Of a stretch of DNA of 9,461 bases, positions 7,701-9,461 are shown piece after piece. Origin of the DNA: Planctomycetaceae bacterium (GTDB lineage: Bacteria > Planctomycetota > MHYJ01 > SBBU01); assembly GCA_005239585.1 (NCBI GenBank), contig SBBU01000188.1, forward strand, positions 1-9,461. Reading direction: 5' to 3'. The position numbers and the translations under genes were made by a program. Position 1 is the stretch's first letter. Each line of letters begins with the position of its first letter. The notes beneath the pieces were generated by a model. It saw only the letters and a list, made by a program, of their open reading frames with translations, searched no databases and was not told the DNA's origin.

Positions 7701-8171
7701 AACACTTCCCCACAGTCGTCCAACTGTTATATCAGCATCAGTTGAACCAGTATGCTCCACTATTGCGCTACCACTGGGTGGGTAAAAAGTTCCATCTAGA
7801 TCCATAAAGTAGACGTCAGATGGACCGGAATCCTCACCTGTGGATACTGTAACAACTGGAAGCTTCCCAACAAAAAGCGCTCCTACTAAACCAGCACCAG
7901 TCCATTCATTCTTTAAATAATTCCTGAGTCCAGAAGCGGTTGACCCCGCAAGCACCCACTGCTTTATAAAGGGTGTATAGCCTTCTTTTGTAAGATCAGA
8001 GACGTATGTATCTATTTGCGTCTGAATATAAGGATAAAGACCCGAATTGACCACGATAACAAATCGATTAGCCAGACCTTTGCCGCTGGTATTAGGTACA
8101 AATGCCACCTGTGAAACTAGCAATATGACCGCAATAAACAACTTGATGCGAACTAATCCATTCTTGTACAT
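4737..8171 (-). CDS. Secreted C25/gingipain-like peptidase with PKD, CARDB, dockerin-like and FN3 modules
   Basis: Large exported protein, 1144 aa, ending in an adhesin-like array. The start at 8171 is chosen over an open frame reaching 8270 because it follows GGAGGGG by 6 nt and begins a good Sec signal peptide (basic MYKNGLVRIK, hydrophobic 11-25, cleavage about 30). Residues about 36-343 resemble peptidase C25 and other clan CD caspase-fold enzymes: FVIVVN strand, GALFVGKLPVV, DVYFMDLDG, ITVGRL, the presumed catalytic His236 (YIMGHSG) and Cys260 (VNGCAS), and a terminal LLLGDPTLYIHN. Then come PKD (about 350-436, DWGDGS), CARDB-like (438-552, ending EGNNT), two dockerin-like Ca loops (559-570 and 592-603, both ending KVGIEDILAVV), a second PKD-like domain (about 615-705), and five FN3-like domains (707 to the end). 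There is no LPXTG or other obvious sorting signal. It lies 44 bp after the HEAT gene, in the same operon. The substrate is unknown. Confidence 0.87.
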   Translation of the reverse strand: MYKNGLVRIKLFIAVILLVSQVAFVPNTSGKGLANRFVIVVNSGLYPYIQTQIDTYVSDLTKEGYTPFIKQWVLAGSTASGLRNYLKNEWTGAGLVGALFVGKLPVVTVSTGEDSGPSDVYFMDLDGTFYPPSGSAIVEHTGSTDADITVGRLWGSVSYGGRTEVGVIQNYFNKNHAYRTGNLSLPIRAYNYANSSDWTWTLNNNEYLMHLIYNDVTTDIGPFRPARYESMYIMGHSGVFSGSEIFNYNLKTHFTFVNGCASFNFLHGDSEGEALIFGDTHGLGSFGSTTTTWAGAIDSSWYNGLRETASLGSGIKSFWTRRGYFSGYMYGHLLLGDPTLYIHNHLRPNAPILNGSIVGGVGNSYDLSLTTTTFVGQSSYFVDWGDGSTTTTALAPSGTTVPVSHTWSAPGVYTIKAKAIGSSTSGSAWTYLTVTVGRDLVISDLWVPMQTEQGKTLTVLDAVSNLGGQSTSPSTIKVNYALSGGSLPSPLLLSSRDISDLVAGATDFSRIDLSVPSTLADGAYALTVTVDSLNAISEAREGNNTITRSIKITKPYKYDFDGNDKVGIEDILAVVSKYGWVPGDLYYDPAYDFDKSNKVGIEDILAVVNHYSTDPRLPKGDLKVSGTAVSTGNPVTITYSGKETEVNIVKFELDYTTTAGYEITSSTPGGVTHTYNTAGANTVTLRVTDDKGQTDSTLITINVINFSTAAPALSAVSDGTYQSVTLNWTGGSSPYWRVYRGGVLLTTVTNARTYTDNTVVAGINYSYYVQASKDSGGSVVGTNSNPVPVTPGAITPTLSVSAAAGFSISLSWGPTPPGQVAIERGYTNMSFGEIAKSYTGVTSYADDTVVPGKTYYYRIRFTDSSNTKYSKYSNIIDRMTMAVTTTTSAAVTSGQTNSITVTWNTTGTNGISVLIERDSGGGFIQTASIAGHSTSYIDLVQGGSHSYRIRYSDGKGGYSLFSNATASVSPTASTTTPMVASSGIGLTSATGISWIPFNPLNYPNALVEMKSPGQSTFSEIANTTQVALIKAQLTAGTSYTFRMRFANAAKNGVSNYSSETNFTTPAPVLSATGSSRSVTLTISGTTSAYYMVYRSIDGVNFTYIGYTAATSLTDNGLAGGTTYYYYVKGWSGGQPSNVVTSTAQ

Positions 8172-8177
8172 GACTAT

Positions 8178-8184
8178 CCCCTCC
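8178..8184 (-). promoter_or_regulatory. Ribosome binding site of the secreted peptidase gene
   Basis: GGAGGGG on the minus strand, 6 nt before the ATG at 8171. It decides the start: the 33 extra upstream codons would overlap the end of the HEAT gene and would bury the signal peptide. Confidence 0.8.
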
Positions 8185-8215
8185 AAATTATGAAAACATT
8201 TATGACTATCATTCC

Positions 8216-9109
8216 TTACTTTTCTAATACCGCTAAATTCTTCTCTATCTTTGCAATTGCATCTTGCCATCTCTGCTTCACCAATTTATCCTTTGGCTCT
8301 TTACCTCGTAACACTTTCAAGTAATCACGAATTTGATTTGCTGCGATGGGGTCGCCGATCTTGCCAAGGGCCTCTGTAACCTCAACATGGTATGATAGAT
8401 TGATCTCACCCTCTAGCTCTTTTACAAGTGAAGGTACAGCCCTCTTATCCCTAATAGATCCTAGTGACTTGACAACTGCCGAACGAATAGTTTGTCCGAA
8501 ACCCTCCGGTCCTTGATCTTGTGAAAATTGTGCTATCAACGGATCCACGGCCACTGGCAATCTTAGCTCGCCGAGTCCTTCGATCGCAGCTAATCTTAGG
8601 CATGGGTCCTTCTCAGAAAGACCATCGCAAAGCGATGCAAATACGACCGGGTTTTCTGTAGAGCCCAGTGCCCTATAAACATATCTTTTTAGATATGAAT
8701 CAGCCTTGTCTAATTCTTTTAGCAATGCATCAGCTGCTTCATACGCCCTAAGTTGTCCTAGGACATTTACTATTTCAAGGCGCTCTATACCTTTAACCAC
8801 TGAATCTTTGAGTCTTTCAAGTAACACTTGAACAGCCGGATTTCCTATTTTCACTAGCTTCTCTCCTGCCTTGCGCCTGACGATTGGGTCGTGGTGACGA
8901 AGAAACGATGTAAGATCAATGACCGCCTCAGTCAAGTCAATTTTCACAATCTCTTTCTTTTGCTCTTGCTGCCTTGTTCCTGTGTCTGATACCTTATCTG
9001 TATGTCTAACAGTGTCTATTGTAGAATCCGGACCTGTTTTCATCGAAAGGAAGGCAAGTGTGAAAGAAACGCCAATCCCAAGGCATGCTAGAAGCACCTT
9101 TAGACGCAT
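8216..9109 (-). CDS. Exported or membrane-anchored HEAT-repeat protein
   Basis: 297 aa. Residues 4-21 (LACLGIGVSFTLAF) form an uncleaved anchor or signal peptide after MRLK, followed by a polar linker (about 24-55, rich in T, D, Q and K). Residues about 56-290 are degenerate HEAT/PBS-lyase-like helical repeats of about 31-35 residues: HDPIVRRKAGEKLVKIG (73-89), IERLEIVNVLGQL (108-120), YLKRYVYRALGS (139-150), DPCLRLAAIEGLGEL (168-182), IRSAVVKSLGSI (208-219) and YHVEVTEALGKIGDP (240-254). Such arrays bind proteins and I see no catalytic residues. It is first in an operon with the secreted peptidase, 44 bp upstream, and its ATG follows a promoter-like element shared with the sigma operon, without a Shine-Dalgarno site. 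A chaperone, anchor or sensor partner for the exported protein is plausible but unproven. Its repeats are more degenerate than those in the anti-sigma factor. Confidence 0.85.
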   Translation of the reverse strand: MRLKVLLACLGIGVSFTLAFLSMKTGPDSTIDTVRHTDKVSDTGTRQQEQKKEIVKIDLTEAVIDLTSFLRHHDPIVRRKAGEKLVKIGNPAVQVLLERLKDSVVKGIERLEIVNVLGQLRAYEAADALLKELDKADSYLKRYVYRALGSTENPVVFASLCDGLSEKDPCLRLAAIEGLGELRLPVAVDPLIAQFSQDQGPEGFGQTIRSAVVKSLGSIRDKRAVPSLVKELEGEINLSYHVEVTEALGKIGDPIAANQIRDYLKVLRGKEPKDKLVKQRWQDAIAKIEKNLAVLEK

Positions 9110-9114
9110 ATAAA

Positions 9115-9143
9115 CTGTAACGATTGAGGTCTGATTTTACTGC
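9115..9143 (-). promoter_or_regulatory. Putative ECF promoter of the HEAT/secreted-peptidase operon
   Basis: Second copy of the 29-bp element seen before the sigma gene. The outer blocks GCAGTAAAATC and TCGTTA are identical and equally spaced; four of the five differences fall between them. The ATG of the HEAT gene is 5 nt downstream. It is the best evidence that this operon belongs to the regulon of the sigma factor at 4023-4607. Confidence 0.6.
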
Positions 9144-9176
9144 AAGTGGCTGAAAAGATATGCCCTAACCCCCAGG

Positions 9177-9220
9177 AAAAAGCCCTGTGCTACAAGCCCG
9201 AAATCAATAGAGCAAGGGCT
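9177..9220 (-). terminator. Intrinsic terminator of the partial secreted-protein gene
   Basis: After the stop at 9225 the minus strand can form AGCCCTTGC pairing with GCA(c)AGGGCT, nine pairs with one bulged C, closing a loop of about 25 bases and followed directly by TTTTT. A competing shorter stem (AGCCC with GGGCT inside the loop) also exists. It separates the partial gene from the promoter at 9115-9143. Confidence 0.55.
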
Positions 9221-9224
9221 AGAC

Positions 9225-9461
9225 CTATTGGGCCATAATTGACACTACATTAGATATCTGCCCCTGATTCCAGCTCTTGACGTAGTAATAATATGTTGTG
9301 CCTGTCACTAACCCGTTATTCGTAAAACTTGTTGTCTCTGTCCACCCTATATTTGTAAAATTCACTCCATCTGTTGACCGGTAGACCATGAAATAGGCGC
9401 TTGTGGTGCCCCCTATTGACAGTGTTACACTCCCTCCACTGCTTGTGGCCGATAAAACTGC
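9225..9461 (-). CDS. C-terminal end of a second secreted FN3-type protein (truncated by window edge)
   Basis: The minus-strand frame is open from the window edge to a TAG at 9227-9225, giving 78 residues with no start in view. It is one FN3-like domain: VYRSTDGVNFTNIGWT, GTTYYYYVKSW and a terminal SNVVSIMAQ. It aligns without gaps to the last 78 residues of the secreted peptidase (1067-1144), about 55 of 78 identical by eye. So it is the end of a paralogue or of a protein sharing the same C-terminal domain, lying head-to-tail with it. The upstream domains, including any peptidase, are outside the window. Confidence 0.85.
   Translation of the reverse strand, partial: AVLSATSSGGSVTLSIGGTTSAYFMVYRSTDGVNFTNIGWTETTSFTNNGLVTGTTYYYYVKSWNQGQISNVVSIMAQ

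Noticed and set aside
8172..8270. 33-codon N-terminal extension of the secreted peptidase
   Set aside because: It would overlap the HEAT gene end and hide the signal peptide; the ATG at 8171 has a strong GGAGGGG site.
9083..9094. LLAC lipobox in the HEAT protein (Cys9)
   Set aside because: The cysteine is at residue 9, too early for a lipoprotein signal peptide with a full hydrophobic region; most of the hydrophobic stretch lies after it.

Overview
The window looks bacterial: it has an ECF sigma factor with a paired membrane anti-sigma factor, Shine-Dalgarno sites before some genes, and a large secreted multidomain protein with a Sec signal peptide. Base composition is moderate and nothing fixes the phylum. 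The mix of sugar-acid enzymes, an archaeal-looking retropepsin-like protein, HEAT-repeat proteins and a PKD/FN3/dockerin-like secreted protein suggests a poorly cultured, polysaccharide-associated lineage, but that is inference.

Left block, plus strand (1-2501). A 5'-truncated SDR enzyme closely resembles bacterial L-rhamnose 1-dehydrogenase. At 1323-2501 is L-rhamnonate dehydratase (rhmD), recognisable along its whole length. Together they give two steps of the oxidative, non-phosphorylated L-rhamnose pathway (rhamnose -> rhamnonolactone -> rhamnonate -> 2-keto-3-deoxy-L-rhamnonate). Between them sits an unrelated 143-aa protein with a possible retropepsin-like fold, preceded by a doubtful small overlapping ORF.

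Right block, minus strand (9461-2524), converging on rhmD with a 22-bp gap. In transcription order it holds: the C-terminal end of a secreted FN3-type protein with its own terminator; a HEAT-repeat protein with an N-terminal membrane or signal segment; an 1144-aa secreted protein with a gingipain/C25-like caspase-fold peptidase domain, PKD, CARDB, dockerin-like and five FN3-like modules; then an ECF sigma factor overlapping by one base a membrane anti-sigma factor (zf-HC2, TM, FecR-like) that is fused to six HEAT-like repeats.

The strongest new signal is a 29-bp element (24/29 identical) just upstream of both the sigma gene and the HEAT-protein gene. It has the position and layout of an ECF promoter, and both genes start 2-5 nt after it with no Shine-Dalgarno site. 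This suggests a self-contained circuit: the sigma factor drives its own operon and the HEAT/secreted-peptidase operon, while the HEAT domains of the anti-sigma factor and of the envelope HEAT protein may sense or handle the exported product. The partial paralogue at the right edge shows that this secreted family is duplicated in tandem.
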